Assembly (NCBI RefSeq): GCF_018873765.1
Contig: NC_057924.1
Location: 9,362,001 to 9,426,000 of the forward strand
DNA from: Telopea speciosissima
Taxonomy: Eukaryota > Streptophyta > Magnoliopsida > Proteales > Proteaceae
Length of the DNA: 64,000 nt
Direction of reading: 5' to 3'
The first letter of the stretch is position 1, and every line of letters begins with the position of its first letter. The position numbers were made by a program, and so were the translations under genes. The notes beneath the pieces were generated by a model. It searched no databases. It had not been told where the DNA came from and saw only the letters and a list, made by a program, of their open reading frames with translations. Positions 10,624-20,972 of this stretch are shown here, piece by piece.

Positions 10624-11538
10624 AAGAGTGTCAATTTGGGACCGGAACCGAGAACCGTCCCAATACCGTTCCGTTAAAACCCGGTACGGTACTGGTATCT
10701 GATTTTGGTACCGAATGATAAATGGGACGGGACGATTATGGGACGGGATTCCCAACGGTACCAGTATCGAAATACCAATTAGGTACTGGATGGTACCGAC
10801 ACTACTAGTACCGTTTAAAAAAGAAGAGTATATAATATCATTTTTAAAAAAAAAAAAAAAAGATATAAGAATTATCACTCATTAGGGTTTCACTAATTGC
10901 CTTTTGAATACGAAGAGGAACAACAGTTCAACAGCCGTAGCTTGAAGTCTTTCCTCACAGAACCTGCTACAGTGCTACTCCCTCCTCCCTCCTCCCTCGA
11001 CCAACTACATCTACTAGGTTCTTCCTTTTTGCACTTGATACTTCGTACCATACTACCATGTGACATGTGTGATAAATAGAGTTTTGTTTGGAAAAATCAA
11101 AGAGGAAACACAATGGGATTCTTCCCTTTTGTAGGACTTCTCTAGATTTAAAAAAAATGAGAAGCTTATTACATGTGATCTTAGGGAGTTTGAAGAAGTA
11201 AAACTATGATTTTCTAATTTTTTTTTGGTATGAACTATGATTTCATAATTTAAGTTGCTTTATAAAAAGCAGTAGACAACTTAGATTTCATAATAGTGAA
11301 AAAATTCCACAACACTAATAAATCCGCCTTGTTAGAAACAATTAAACTTCTTTTCCCTTTTTCTACCGTGCCTAAAACCATTTAAGAACCGGTATCATCC
11401 CGTCCAACTAGTAATCGGGACTGGGATCTAGGTTTGGTCCCGTTAACTAAATGGGACGGTACTGGGATTGGCACTTTGGTTACCGGTATCGGTACCATCC
11501 TGTCCCAAATACCAGGAACCGTCCCAATTGACACCCTT
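10624..11538. mobile_element. MULE-like non-autonomous element with 10-bp target duplication
   Basis: Ends 'aagagtgtcaattt' and the reverse complement 'aagggtgtcaattg' are followed inward by about 150-200 bp of degenerate inverted repeat full of ggtaccg/cggtacc motifs. The exact 10-bp duplication ATGTTTAACT flanks it (10614-10623 and 11539-11548). The 915-bp element has a non-repetitive centre (about 10860-11390) with no convincing gene. It is nested inside the Pack-MULE-like element. Confidence 0.8.
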
Positions 11539-11720
11539 ATGTTTAACTACAATTAACGGTAAGGGTTTATTTGTAAGCCTCCCAATCATCCAAGGGGCTG
11601 CACATAAAAGGTGAAACTAGAGGGGGTGTTTTGTTATTGTTTCAAACACCAAGGGTACATGTAATTTGCTCTCATTTTTATCATTCGAAAATGCAAAATC
11701 GACCTAGAATGCATACCAAA

Positions 11721-12653
11721 CACAACCAAAGTTGGTCATCTGACAATACCAAACATTGAACAAATCGGAAAAGGGTGATGGGACTGAAAGGATTTTTAGG
11801 TGTCGAGAATGGGGATTAGATCGATCATGACTGATACCGATATTTGACCCGATATCATACCATTGGTATTCGAATAGATGAGGAGAAAAATGGTATTAAA
11901 AAAACCCATATCAATATTTTGAGGGGTAAAATGGTCCAATTTGGAAGAGGGGGAAATGGTTAAAAAACTCATATCAATGTTTTGAAGGGCAAAATGATCC
12001 AATCTACTTCAATACAATCGATTTGTGTCGGTATATGATTGAGTTTGAGATTTTTTTTTTTTTGGGGAGAATGTTCTTTGTGCCGCACAGGCTGCGCCTA
12101 GGCACATGGGCAGCCTGTGCAGGGGGGCAGGGTGGTCATTGCGCCCATCTCCATGTGCCTGGGTGAAGCCTATGCTGCGGCACAAAGAACCGCACCCTTT
12201 TTTTTTTGGGGGGGGGGGAGAAAGTTCTGTGTGGGGATGAGGAGTGTGTGTGACAGAGGGAGATGAAATGATCGCCTTACCTCATGAAAGTTGCTCGTTG
12301 ATACCACTGCATGTGCTCCCATTGGCCTTTTTGCATGCATTTGGGCTACGCTTCTCCATAGAGAACTCGTCTTTTTAGAAAGAGATTTGATATTGATGGA
12401 CAAATCATCTCTATATGGCAACATAAAAAAAAATGAGAAGTAGTTTTGTGTATGAGAGTGTGGTGTGTACCAGCAATCCCATGTGTCTATCTTTTCTCCT
12501 CAAAACAATGAGGCAAAGATGTCTTTTCATATGGGAAGAAGAGAGATAGACTCATGGGAGTGACGCGGTAGGCCACACTCTCTTATAGAATTCTTTTTCC
12601 ATGCAAGGAGAAATCTCTCAAGGGTTAAGAAAAGTAAGGGATGTTGTTCCGAA
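11721..12653. other. Intergenic; one MITE, no gene seen
   Basis: This contains the inverted-repeat element at 12073-12190 and poly-T/poly-G runs (12050-12063, 12198-12220). Other sequence is unremarkable. Confidence 0.5.
12073..12190. mobile_element. Small inverted-repeat element (MITE-like)
   Basis: The 15-bp end 'gttctttgtgccgca' at 12073 is exactly repeated in reverse complement at 12176-12190. Weaker inner pairing involves 'aggcacatgg' and 'ccatgtgcct'. No clear target duplication was found. Confidence 0.65.
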
Positions 12654-14329
12654 TAAAGTTAATAAATCCACATATTATACTCATAAAATATGCGGATCCT
12701 AACGTTTAATTGAATAGTTAGATAAATACGTGAATATGAAAGGGTGATGTATTATACACATGTAAAATGCAGATTATAGGCGTATAATATGTTTAGTTAA
12801 AAAATAAAAAATAAAAATAAAAAACTAAAATCTAAAACCGAATTAACCAAACCCGAGCCCATCCAAACCCTCGTCCCTCTCTTCGAGAAGTGAAAGCCCT
12901 GGTTATCACTTCTTTTGCCGGCGGCGATTCGGTGACTGTGGTTCTTCAGGCCGGCGATTGCAGCAGCTTAAGGTATTTTCCTGGTTGTAACTTCTTCTCC
13001 ATCTCTTCTTCCTCCCCTGATTTTTGAATTGGAAAACCCTTTCCCCTCCCCTTCCTGATTTTTGAATGGAGATATCCTTTCCTCTCCCCTGATTCGACTG
13101 TGGTACCAAAAAAAAATGAGTTTGAGTTTTTAAAATCTACTGTGGAACTTCTAGCTAGTGGTTTGAACTTTGAAGATACCCTCCTCTTTGTCGTCATTCT
13201 GTTGATAGTAAGAATAATCTTATATTCTGATAGTCTACTAAGTATCTCAGTTTTAGAAATTCTCTGGTATTCTAGTGGGAGAATTCAGTCATTGGCCTTA
13301 TTTAATGGGTCTATATAAATAACATTAGATCCAGAAGGAAAACACGAGCTGTACTAATGAATTAGACCAAAAAAAAAACAAAAAAACAAAAAAAACAAAA
13401 ACAAAAAAAAACTTATCGATCTTTAGGGTTGTCCAACACCAATTTCTACAAGCTGATTGATTTATTGATTTCAATCACAATGACTGTAGTCATTTCCATT
13501 ATTGGTTATTACCACAAGATAGTCAGTGCAATGTAATTATTATCTAATTTTGAATTCCAGTCTGGCCATTTCAATTTCCTGCAAGTAGCCCATCTGGGGC
13601 ATCATAAATTATATGTCTTCTACAGGCAATGGGGATCTCATACATGTAGTGCAGTTGCAAAGTGGATCCTAATTACAATTGACAGCAAATATGCCTATAT
13701 CCCTATTTGCTGTCAATTGTGAATTGTAGTATAGATGTTAATATCCCTAGTGGATGTTAACACTTAACAGGGATGTTAACACTTAACAACCTATCCAAGT
13801 TTCAAACCTATTGTTAAACTTGTTACAACGTAATGATAATGGAAATTCAATTTAGAAACTATATATCATATAAATGGGTTAATATATAAACCAGAGTTTG
13901 GTTATTCTTTCATTTCAGCTATTATTATTGGACTTTAAGATGGATATGATCAATATTCATTAAGATTGTAATGTGGTAGTCTATCTAATTCCTTTCAATC
14001 ATCCCTTTTGATTGGTCATTCTAAGTTCTACAATGAAGAATGAACCCAATCTAGGCTTGGTAAATGGTAACCAATCAAACTATATATTTAGGCACATTAG
14101 TAAATGCTATTATTGTGTTTATTAGGTGTACATGCCTATTGCATTGTGAATATATGCCCGTAATTTTGCTCCCAGATTTTTACAGAGCAACCGTATTAAA
14201 CACATACCGTCATTGCCGTATGCGTTTTATTGAGCCGGATTTTTGAAAAGTATTATTACCATACATCCCGTTTGATTTCCGTACGTATCCGTTCCCGTAT
14301 TATTGTCGTTCCCGAACTTACTAACTATG
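12654..14329 (+). mobile_element. hAT-like non-autonomous element A, 8-bp target duplication
   Basis: It is flanked by the perfect 8-bp repeat GTTCCGAA (12646-12653 and 14330-14337). The right end '...acttactaactatg' is the inverted form of the CATAGTTAGTA end of element B (23265-24540); the left end is eroded ('taaagttaata'). The interior is homologous to B in inverted orientation: the 'tatacacatgtaaaa' region, a GC-rich block at 12840-13110, and a segment at 14064-14329. No hAT transposase is visible. Eight-bp duplications and this end type fit the hAT superfamily. Confidence 0.8.
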
Positions 14330-14337
14330 GTTCCGAA

Positions 14338-15151
14338 TGGACTAGATCCGAATACCAAAACCCGGGTTTGAGAAAATCTAATAACGCGTTTGGTTGCATG
14401 CATCTTTGGATGTTAAATCCTCATAATCACGATTCTGTATTTTTAAAACCGTTTGGTTGGTTATTTCTGCTGATGCACACAAATCCTTAGATTCAACATT
14501 TTACACCAAAAGGCTGAATCTCAAGATTTTACTTCATGAGGTAAAATCCAGAGATTCTTGAGGCTGATTCTTGAGATTCACATATTATCGGGAGCCCAAG
14601 AGACCAAGTCGAAACTCAGCGAAGCTCCATCTTCAACCTCTGCAATATCGTCGGTGCTCCAAGAATCGCTCACCGGATCTGCCTCTCTCCTTGAACGTCA
14701 CTCTTGCCCGGCGCTCCTCTGCAATATCACTGGAAGAATCTCTCTCTCACAACTCCTGGAAGAAGATCTTGGCTGGAGGATCTAGGGTTTGGAAATCAGG
14801 TATTCAGATCTCTCTCTCTCTCTCCCTCTCCCCCTGTGCACGTGTCTTGACGTCTTTCTTTCTGGCATTCTCTGCCCCCCACCTTTTTTTGGAGTGATTC
14901 TTGGAACTTTGCTCCCCCCTCTCTCTCTGTACCCTCTGGTCTCTGACGAGAGTTCTAGATGTTGTTTTATGCCGTTTTTTAGGCTTTATATCACGAGGTT
15001 ATTTGCTCTGTTTTTATGCGGTTTGAAGGTCATGCTCTGCAATGACCTATTGTGTTTAGTTCCTTTTATTTTCCAGTTTTAAGTTAGTTCTTTTTTGGTA
15101 CATGTCATTCACCTATTCGTTAGAGACGAATGTTTTCAAGCCGAGGAGAGC
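14338..15151. other. Repeat-derived sequence, no confident gene
   Basis: This holds a CT-rich tract (14805-14840) and overlapping short frames at 14558-15082 that match no family. The tail around 15100-15150 reads like the C-terminal end and polypurine tract (ccgaggagag) of a + strand LTR retrotransposon. Confidence 0.45.
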
Positions 15152-15640
15152 TGATGCAGATTTGAAGACCTAACACAAGAGAAACAAGAGAGGCCAAGCT
15201 TAGGCACATGGCCTATTGTGTTTAGTTCCTTTTATTTTCCAGTTTGAAGTTAGTTCTTTATGTTTTGTTATGCTTTAAGTTGTTTTCGGCTAGATGAACA
15301 ATGGTCCAATTTAAGTCATGGTTCAATTTTTTGGTTCAATTTAAGTTAAGTTTCTTTTGTTTGCTTTTAAGTTGGGTCCACTTCACTTTTAAAGTCAACA
15401 TAGGCTAGTAGACTTCAAAAGGGATAGTGTTATGTACTGTTGGAGTCGACTAAGGTGCCTCCTTCTATAGACTCGGTTTTCATTTTAAAAAACTGCTGCT
15501 GATGCTGCTGTTCTTCTCTTTCTTGTGTGAAGAAGCTCCTTTTGATTGGTCAAGGATCCTACAAGTTTGCCATTATACTTTTAATTTGAGTTAGTTATTA
15601 TTTTTGTGAGCTTATAACAATCTTAAAGCAGGGTTTTGTG
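15152..15640 (+). mobile_element. LTR fragment of a + strand retrotransposon
   Basis: It starts 'tgatgcagatttgaagacc' directly after a purine-rich tract, like the TGATGCAG ends of the LTRs at 16073 and 20972 on the other strand. A 50-bp segment ('cctattgtgtttagttcc') at 15043 is repeated at 15209. The right boundary is uncertain. Confidence 0.45.
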
Positions 15641-16073
15641 ACCCCGAATTACTTTAAGAATTCACTCTTCCACTAAGAAATTCATCTTGGCACTGCCAAG
15701 CACACCATAAATGCACAAGATAGAGAAAACTTGAAGTTTCATTGCTAAATAACTCAAGCTCATATTACTGAACATATATAGACTCGTAAAAGCCGACTCC
15801 AAACACGCCTACCGTGTGAGCCTATTCTAACTAAATCTCCAACTTATACTTACTAATAATGTAAATCCTTGTATTTCTAACTCGCACCCTTATTTTGCCC
15901 ATTAAAGTGACATTTTACAATGAAAACCCATTGGACCAAAGGCCTAACATATAGAATCCAACTTCCCAATCCAATGCTTATTTCCATTTCCTGAACCATT
16001 TCCCCCCTTGTTGAATTAAAAATTCTTGTGTTTTTGAAGTGATGTAGAATCAGAACCACATGATCAAGCATCA
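15641..16073 (-). mobile_element. Older LTR retrotransposon, 3' LTR
   Basis: On the minus strand it begins TGATGC at 16073 right after a purine tract (AATGGGAAAAT). It aligns loosely with 20973-21694: 'gcaagatagagaaaac', 'ttcattgctaa', 'attaaagtg', 'aaaggcc'. Lower boundary approximate. Confidence 0.55.
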
Positions 16074-17282
16074 ATTTTCCCATTTATGTTTGATGGAGGC
16101 AATATACGGTCCACAGATAGTAGGTAGGCAAATAACAATTCTTGGACCATTCTCGTCGAGAAAGTGATGAGGTATCATGAACTCAATAATCTCTTCGAAA
16201 ATAGGAACATCATCTTGAGTGTTCATGCCTTATTGCCTTTGGTTATCATTCTTTAAGTCGTTCTCGGTCATGACTTCATCTTTCATGTAATGGAATCGAA
16301 ATCAACTTTAATAACTTCTTCATTTATTGGATCAGCAACCTGACAACCTCTTTATTATCAATAAGAATTTCTGATTGTTGATTTTTTTTCCCATTGCCTC
16401 ATTTCTATCTTCATTATGTGCTCTGACTTTTCATGGCTTTCTTCAACTTTATCTTCAACTTTGGGCTCTAGCTCTTGAGAGAAAGGAACATATACTGCCT
16501 TGAAAAGGATTTGGTTTTCAATTTGAATCATTGTTTCCTGTACAATCTGTCTCTCCTCTACCTGTCCACGCTCTGCATCAATTTGTGTGAGCGAATTCTA
16601 TCTTCCTTTATTAGATCTTTTGAAGGAGTTGAATCTACTAACATCTGAACATTCTCTTTGATGATTTTCTTCTTTTGTCCTTGTGATTGTGTAATGTTGA
16701 GCTGAAGCGATGAGATTTCTATTGTTAGACATGCAAGTTGCAACTTTCTCCAACTTGAGAACTGAACTTTATAGGTGGCTGCTTTAAATTCTCTTCAGCC
16801 CTGAAGGCCTCTTGGTAATAATCTTCTCAAAGGGAGAACTTTCTATGGATAATTATCTAGGCCTCTTTAACTCAGCTTCATCTTTTCCCAAGTCCTAGGC
16901 TCATTTCTTCCAACTCTAGGCCTCGTTTCATGGATTCCCCACCATTCTTTAGCTTGGCCAGTTGATCGCATGCAAACCGACAAAGTTTCCTCTCTTCTAT
17001 CAAGTCATACCAATCAAAATATTCCTCTAGAGAAGCTAGCCAATCGAAGAACAACTGTGGGTCCATCTATATAGTAAAGTTAGCAACTTTTGGCTTCACC
17101 TTCTTTGAATTATTATGAGTCCTCCTATAGTAAGTGTTGTTTTTAGATGTAATCTCTTTGCTGTTTTAGAGCATTAACTGGTTAATAGTGACTTGAAGGT
17201 CTCCAGTGTTGCCATGGTTTTCATAGGCTCCATTGCCACCATTAGTATCTTTGTTGCTCGTCATAGTTCTGATACTAAATAA
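16074..17282 (-). mobile_element. Older LTR retrotransposon, internal region with gag remnant
   Basis: A degenerate primer-binding site TAGTATCAGAAC sits at 17277-17266, close to the tRNA-Met-type TGGTATCAGAGC. An ATG at 17264 opens a frame (MTSNKDTNGGNG...) broken by stops. At 17066-16878 a piece reads MDPQLFFDWLASLEEYFDWY, which resembles the start of a Ty3/gypsy-type gag domain. No protease, reverse transcriptase or integrase is present before the 3' LTR, so the copy is internally deleted or from a non-autonomous family. Confidence 0.65.
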
Positions 17283-17545
17283 TGTATTTACCAGTCCCAA
17301 GCTTGATACTAGAGACTAATTTGTAAGACCGAATCTCCAGAAAATAGAGCACAAGCAAAAATTAATAGAGAGCTAATTGCACAGAACGGAACTAGAACCA
17401 GAAATTCCAGAATAGAAGCTTTATAGAGAAAATTAATAAGTAACAGAGTGATAATCGGATGGACCTAATAGCCTGGTCTAGTGGACCATTAGGGAGGTCT
17501 ACTTGCTGAAAATTTTTGTTGATATTCAATGAACAGACCAAATTA

Positions 17546-18723
17546 TGTAGCCCTAGATAGGTAGGAGACCTACTAGGAGCCAAACAACAGGATCAAATAA
17601 CAAAAGGGGCTGCTGGTTCGAATGGACAGCACTAGGATTTAGGTCAATTCCTAGGGTTTGGGTTGGATATTGGGAAAGGGGTTTATAGGGTATTAATGGG
17701 CAGGTCTAGGGGGTCAATATGGTATAAAAATAATAGGATTTGGGAAGGTTTTAAAATTCTGCAGTTCTGGACAGAATTGTGTTGCAGGTTTTGGGTTTTA
17801 ATGGAGTGAAGGAATGGAGGGGATAAAGTGGAGACTAAGGGCTAGGGCTAAGGTCGAATGTGGGGATTGATGTGGGGAATATAAGTTGGAAGTAGGGTTC
17901 GAAAGTGATGGCTAAAACTGGAGTTATGGGGGAGTCCTAGTGGAGGTAGGAGTGCAGGTTTAATGGAGAATTAGGGTTTGATGGATGGTGGGGGACTGTG
18001 GATTAGGTCTAAGGGAAGATGAAGGATGATAGAAGAAGGTTTAAAATAAGAAAATAGGTTCAAACTCACTGTATTGCAGGAACAATGGCAGCAGCTTGAT
18101 GATTTGAAAGAGCCTCCCGATCTTCACAATGCAAGGAGTCGCAGGAGTCCACCTACCCTTCACCACCTTGAGATCCACAAGGATATACACTCACAAAGAG
18201 CAGCAGCAATGGCAGCAAGCATAAAGCTAATTTTTATTAATCAAATTCGTATGTAATGCTGGCCTCCCTTACAAACTTATATAGAAGACTCAAAAATAGA
18301 CTTAGACACTAAAAAGGAATGGCCTAACCCTATCCCTAACCTATTAGGTAATTTAAACTGACTAGGAAACTAGAATACTAAAGGAAATAGACTCAAAACA
18401 TGGCTAGACTTATAGAGTCCTAATCCAGCCCAACTTACATCACATGACTACTGAAGTTGTCACATGACCACTTAACCAAGTCACATGATCACTTAAATCG
18501 AACCAATTGGATGCAACCAATTTGAACCGGTTCAATTAAAAAACATAAAAATAAACTAAGTATTGGGCTAATCCCGTATGCAACCTATATACCCATATTT
18601 TAGGCCCATAAAAGTGGCCTATTACATTAGAAACTCATAGGATCAAAGGCCCAACATGTATGTAACTCAACCCTAGACTTATTTCCAATGAAACAAGCCC
18701 TATTTGGTGATGAATCTGCATCA
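17546..18723 (-). repeat. 3' LTR of the young element
   Basis: Starts TGATGCAG at 18723 on the minus strand and ends TACA at 17546. It differs from the other LTR by scattered substitutions only. The ORF reads about 30 codons into it. Confidence 0.9.
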
Positions 18724-19777
18724 ACTCTCCCCAACTTGAAAAAATTTGTCCTCGAATTTTGTAGTGATGAAGGGGAATCAACATGTGATCAGCAGCTTTG
18801 ACCATCCCCAAACTGAATTCCGGTGAAGCAGGGACATTAGGGATAAAATCTCCAAGGCGTGGAGCTTTCTGTTCGAAGAACCATGGTGGCATAACAAACT
18901 CTATGTGTTCGTTTTCTAAATTAGCAGCAACTGTGAATGTCCTGTCCATAGAGTCTTCAGTGTTAGCAACCTTCGCATCTAATACTTGAGACACAAGCTC
19001 CACCTCTTCAAAAACAGCATCTTCAATGCCAATAATTTCTTGTGGAGTGCTCTCAACCACCTCTTCATCTTCTGCTGTGTCAGCTTTTTCTACTTTGCTC
19101 TTTGCAGTGTAGACCTCTTTAGTAGTTTCTTCTACCATTGTGTTTTGGACCTCCACATCAATTTGATGGCTGAGCTTCTCAACCATAATCTTAACTACTG
19201 GTACAGCTTGGTCTACTTGAATTTCTTTAGCTATAGGTTCTTGAATCTCTTCAACACAAACCGCCTTAGTAGAAGCTTCTGTTGGTACATCTGCCATTGG
19301 TGAAGCTTTAAGCACAATCGCTGCCACTTGCGTTGGAGTTGATACATTTGGCATTCCCTGTGGCTGTACAATCGATGTGGTCACCTTTGGTTGTAACCCT
19401 TCTAGAGCAAAACAATGGTATAGACGGTGTCGATCAGGTAGGACACAAGAGTTGTTTTCAGGTTCAATCCAACCTTGTCGCGTGTCCAACCAATCACCAC
19501 CTACTGCAATAAAGCTCTTTAGATGTGGTACCGGCTGACACCAAGCACCATTATAGTATGAAGAACACCCAAATTCAACAAAGACTTTACCTGTAGGCAT
19601 GATGCAAATCTCTCTTGATTGGGACAACATATCCACCACGGATTGTGAAATAATGTTGTTACGTCGCCTCTCATCAACAACTAATATGGTTGTGCTCCCA
19701 TTGGGTAGACGAACTCGGGTCTTGAAAACGAAGGGAGGTGGATCTTTCGAGGCTTGGTTGGAGCTTCCCTCCGCCAT
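18635..19777 (-). CDS. 380-aa protein of a short LTR retrotransposon, function unknown
   Basis: The ATG at 19777 lies one base past the primer-binding site, so it is the first possible start of the element's transcript. The stop is inside the 3' LTR. No gag zinc knuckle, reverse transcriptase, RNase H or integrase motif is visible. Residues about 19-58 (FKTRVRLPNGSTTILVVDER, then RRNNIISQSVVDMLSQ) are spaced like a retropepsin-type segment in which VLIDSGATHNFIS is typical, but the catalytic D-S/T-G is replaced by D-E-R; this is inference from pattern only. Residues 60-130 are rich in aromatic and Cys residues (FGCSSYYNGAWCQPVPH, GGDWLDTRQGW). Residues 150-290 are acidic and low in hydrophobic clusters, probably disordered. 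The last part (from about residue 340) is encoded by the polypurine region and LTR. The frame is intact over 1143 bp in an element with nearly identical LTRs, which suggests recent mobility or selection. Confidence 0.8.
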   Translation of the reverse strand: MAEGSSNQASKDPPPFVFKTRVRLPNGSTTILVVDERRRNNIISQSVVDMLSQSREICIMPTGKVFVEFGCSSYYNGAWCQPVPHLKSFIAVGGDWLDTRQGWIEPENNSCVLPDRHRLYHCFALEGLQPKVTTSIVQPQGMPNVSTPTQVAAIVLKASPMADVPTEASTKAVCVEEIQEPIAKEIQVDQAVPVVKIMVEKLSHQIDVEVQNTMVEETTKEVYTAKSKVEKADTAEDEEVVESTPQEIIGIEDAVFEEVELVSQVLDAKVANTEDSMDRTFTVAANLENEHIEFVMPPWFFEQKAPRLGDFIPNVPASPEFSLGMVKAADHMLIPLHHYKIRGQIFSSWGELMQIHHQIGLVSLEISLGLSYIHVGPLIL

Positions 19778-19778
19778 A

Positions 19779-19790
19779 GCTCTGATACCA
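19779..19790 (-). other. Primer-binding site (tRNA-Met type)
   Basis: Minus-strand sequence TGGTATCAGAGC, five bases after the LTR end, the standard plant LTR-retrotransposon primer site for initiator methionine tRNA. Confidence 0.9.
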
Positions 19791-19795
19791 AATTA

Positions 19796-20972
19796 TGTAG
19801 TCCTAGATAGGTAGGAGACCTACTAAGAGCCAAACAACAGGATCAAATAACAAAAGGGGCTGCTGGTTCGAATGGACAACACTAGGATTTAGGTCAATTC
19901 CTAGGGTTTGGGTTGGATATTGGGAAAGGGGTTTATAGGGTATTAATGGGCAGGTCTAGGGGGTCAATATGGTATAAAAATAATAGGATTTGGGAAGGTT
20001 TTAAAATTCTGCAGTTCTGGACAGAATTGTGTTGCAGGTTTTGGGTTTTAATGGAGTGAAGGAATGGAGGGGATAAAGTGGAGACTAAGGGCTAGGGTTA
20101 AGGTCGAATGTGGGGATTGGTGTGGGGAATATAAGCTGGAAGTAGGGTTCGAAAGTGATGGCTAAAACTGGAGTTACGGGGGAGTCCTAGTGGAGGTAGG
20201 AGTGCAGGTTTAATGGAGAATTAGGGTTTGATGGATGGAGGGGACTGTGGATTAGGTCTAAGGGAAGATGAAGGATGATAGAAGAAGGTTTAAAATAAGA
20301 AAACAGGTTCAAAGTCACTGTATTGCAAGAACAATGGCAGCAGCTTGATGATTTGAAAGAGCCTCCCGATCTTCACAATGCAAGGAGTCGCAGGAGTCCA
20401 CCTACCCTTCACCACCTTGAGATCCACAAGGATATACACTCACAAAGAGCAGCAGCAATGGCAGCAAGCATAAAGCTAATTTTTATTAATCAAATTCGTA
20501 TGTAATGCTGGCCTCCCTCACAAACTTGTATAGAAGACTCAAAAATAGACTTAGACATTAAAAAGGAATGACCTAACCCTATCCCTAACCTATTAGGTAA
20601 TTTAAACTAACTAAGAAACTAGAATACTAAAGGAAATAGACTCAAAACATGGTTAGACTTATAGAGTCCTAATCCAGCCCAACTTACATCACATGACCAC
20701 TTAAGTTGTCACATGTCCACTTAACCAAGTCACATGATCACTTAAATTGAACCAATTGGATGCAACCAATTTGAACCAGTTCAATTAAAAAACATAAAAA
20801 TAAACTAAGTATTGGGCTAATCCCGTATGCAACCTATATACCCATATTTTAGGCCCATAAAAGTGGCCTATTACATTAGAAACCCATGGGATCAAGGACC
20901 CAACATGTATGTAACCCAATCCTCGACTTATTCCCACTGAAACAAACCCTATTTGGTGATGAATCTGCATCA
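19796..20972 (-). repeat. 5' LTR of the young element
   Basis: Minus-strand 5' LTR, TGATGCAG at 20972 to TACA at 19796. It is near identical to 17546-18723. Confidence 0.9.

Larger units (their letters stand above)
9310..11671 (-). mobile_element. Pack-MULE-like element carrying a TE1/MEI2-like gene fragment
   Basis: Inverted ends: 9310 'gagcaaattacatgcaccc' and the reverse complement of 11653-11671, with similarity continuing for about 70-80 bp ('tggtgttt', 'ctagtttca', 'cttttac/tatg'). Flanks 'ttgttttta' (9301-9309) and 'tcattttta' (11672-11680) agree at 7 of 9 bases, fitting an aged Mutator-type 9-bp target duplication. The interior contains exon-like remnants of a MEI2/TERMINAL EAR1-like gene and a nested element at 10624-11538. 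No transposase is seen. MULE assignment is inferred from end structure and target-site length. Confidence 0.65.
9241..11720. mobile_element. Small MITE (TTTGGTATGCAT ends) split by a Pack-MULE-like insertion
   Basis: The left half 9241-9309 starts 'tttggtatgcat' and the right half 11672-11720 ends 'atgcataccaaa'; the halves are imperfect reverse complements (shared 'tcgattttg', 'gataaaaa'). Intact relatives lie at 44117-44197 and 56650-56722. Confidence 0.65.
17546..20972 (-). mobile_element. Young non-autonomous LTR retrotransposon with one ORF
   Basis: Two long direct repeats, 17546-18723 (1178 bp) and 19796-20972 (1177 bp), are near identical and run TGATGCAGATTC ... CTACA on the minus strand. 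After the 5' LTR come a 5-nt spacer and a perfect primer-binding site TGGTATCAGAGC (19790-19779), complementary in type to plant initiator tRNA-Met. Before the 3' LTR is a polypurine tract (GTTGGGGAGAGT, about 18738-18724). The internal region is only about 1.07 kb and holds a single ORF; no reverse transcriptase or integrase. A matching 5-bp target duplication was not found. Confidence 0.9.

Noticed and set aside
18986-19303. 105-codon + strand ORF
   Set aside because: Shadow of the 380-codon LTR-element ORF on the opposite strand.
18074-20505. Two identical 60-codon ORFs at 18074 and 20323
   Set aside because: They are the same position in the two LTRs on the strand opposite to the element; kept open only by LTR identity.
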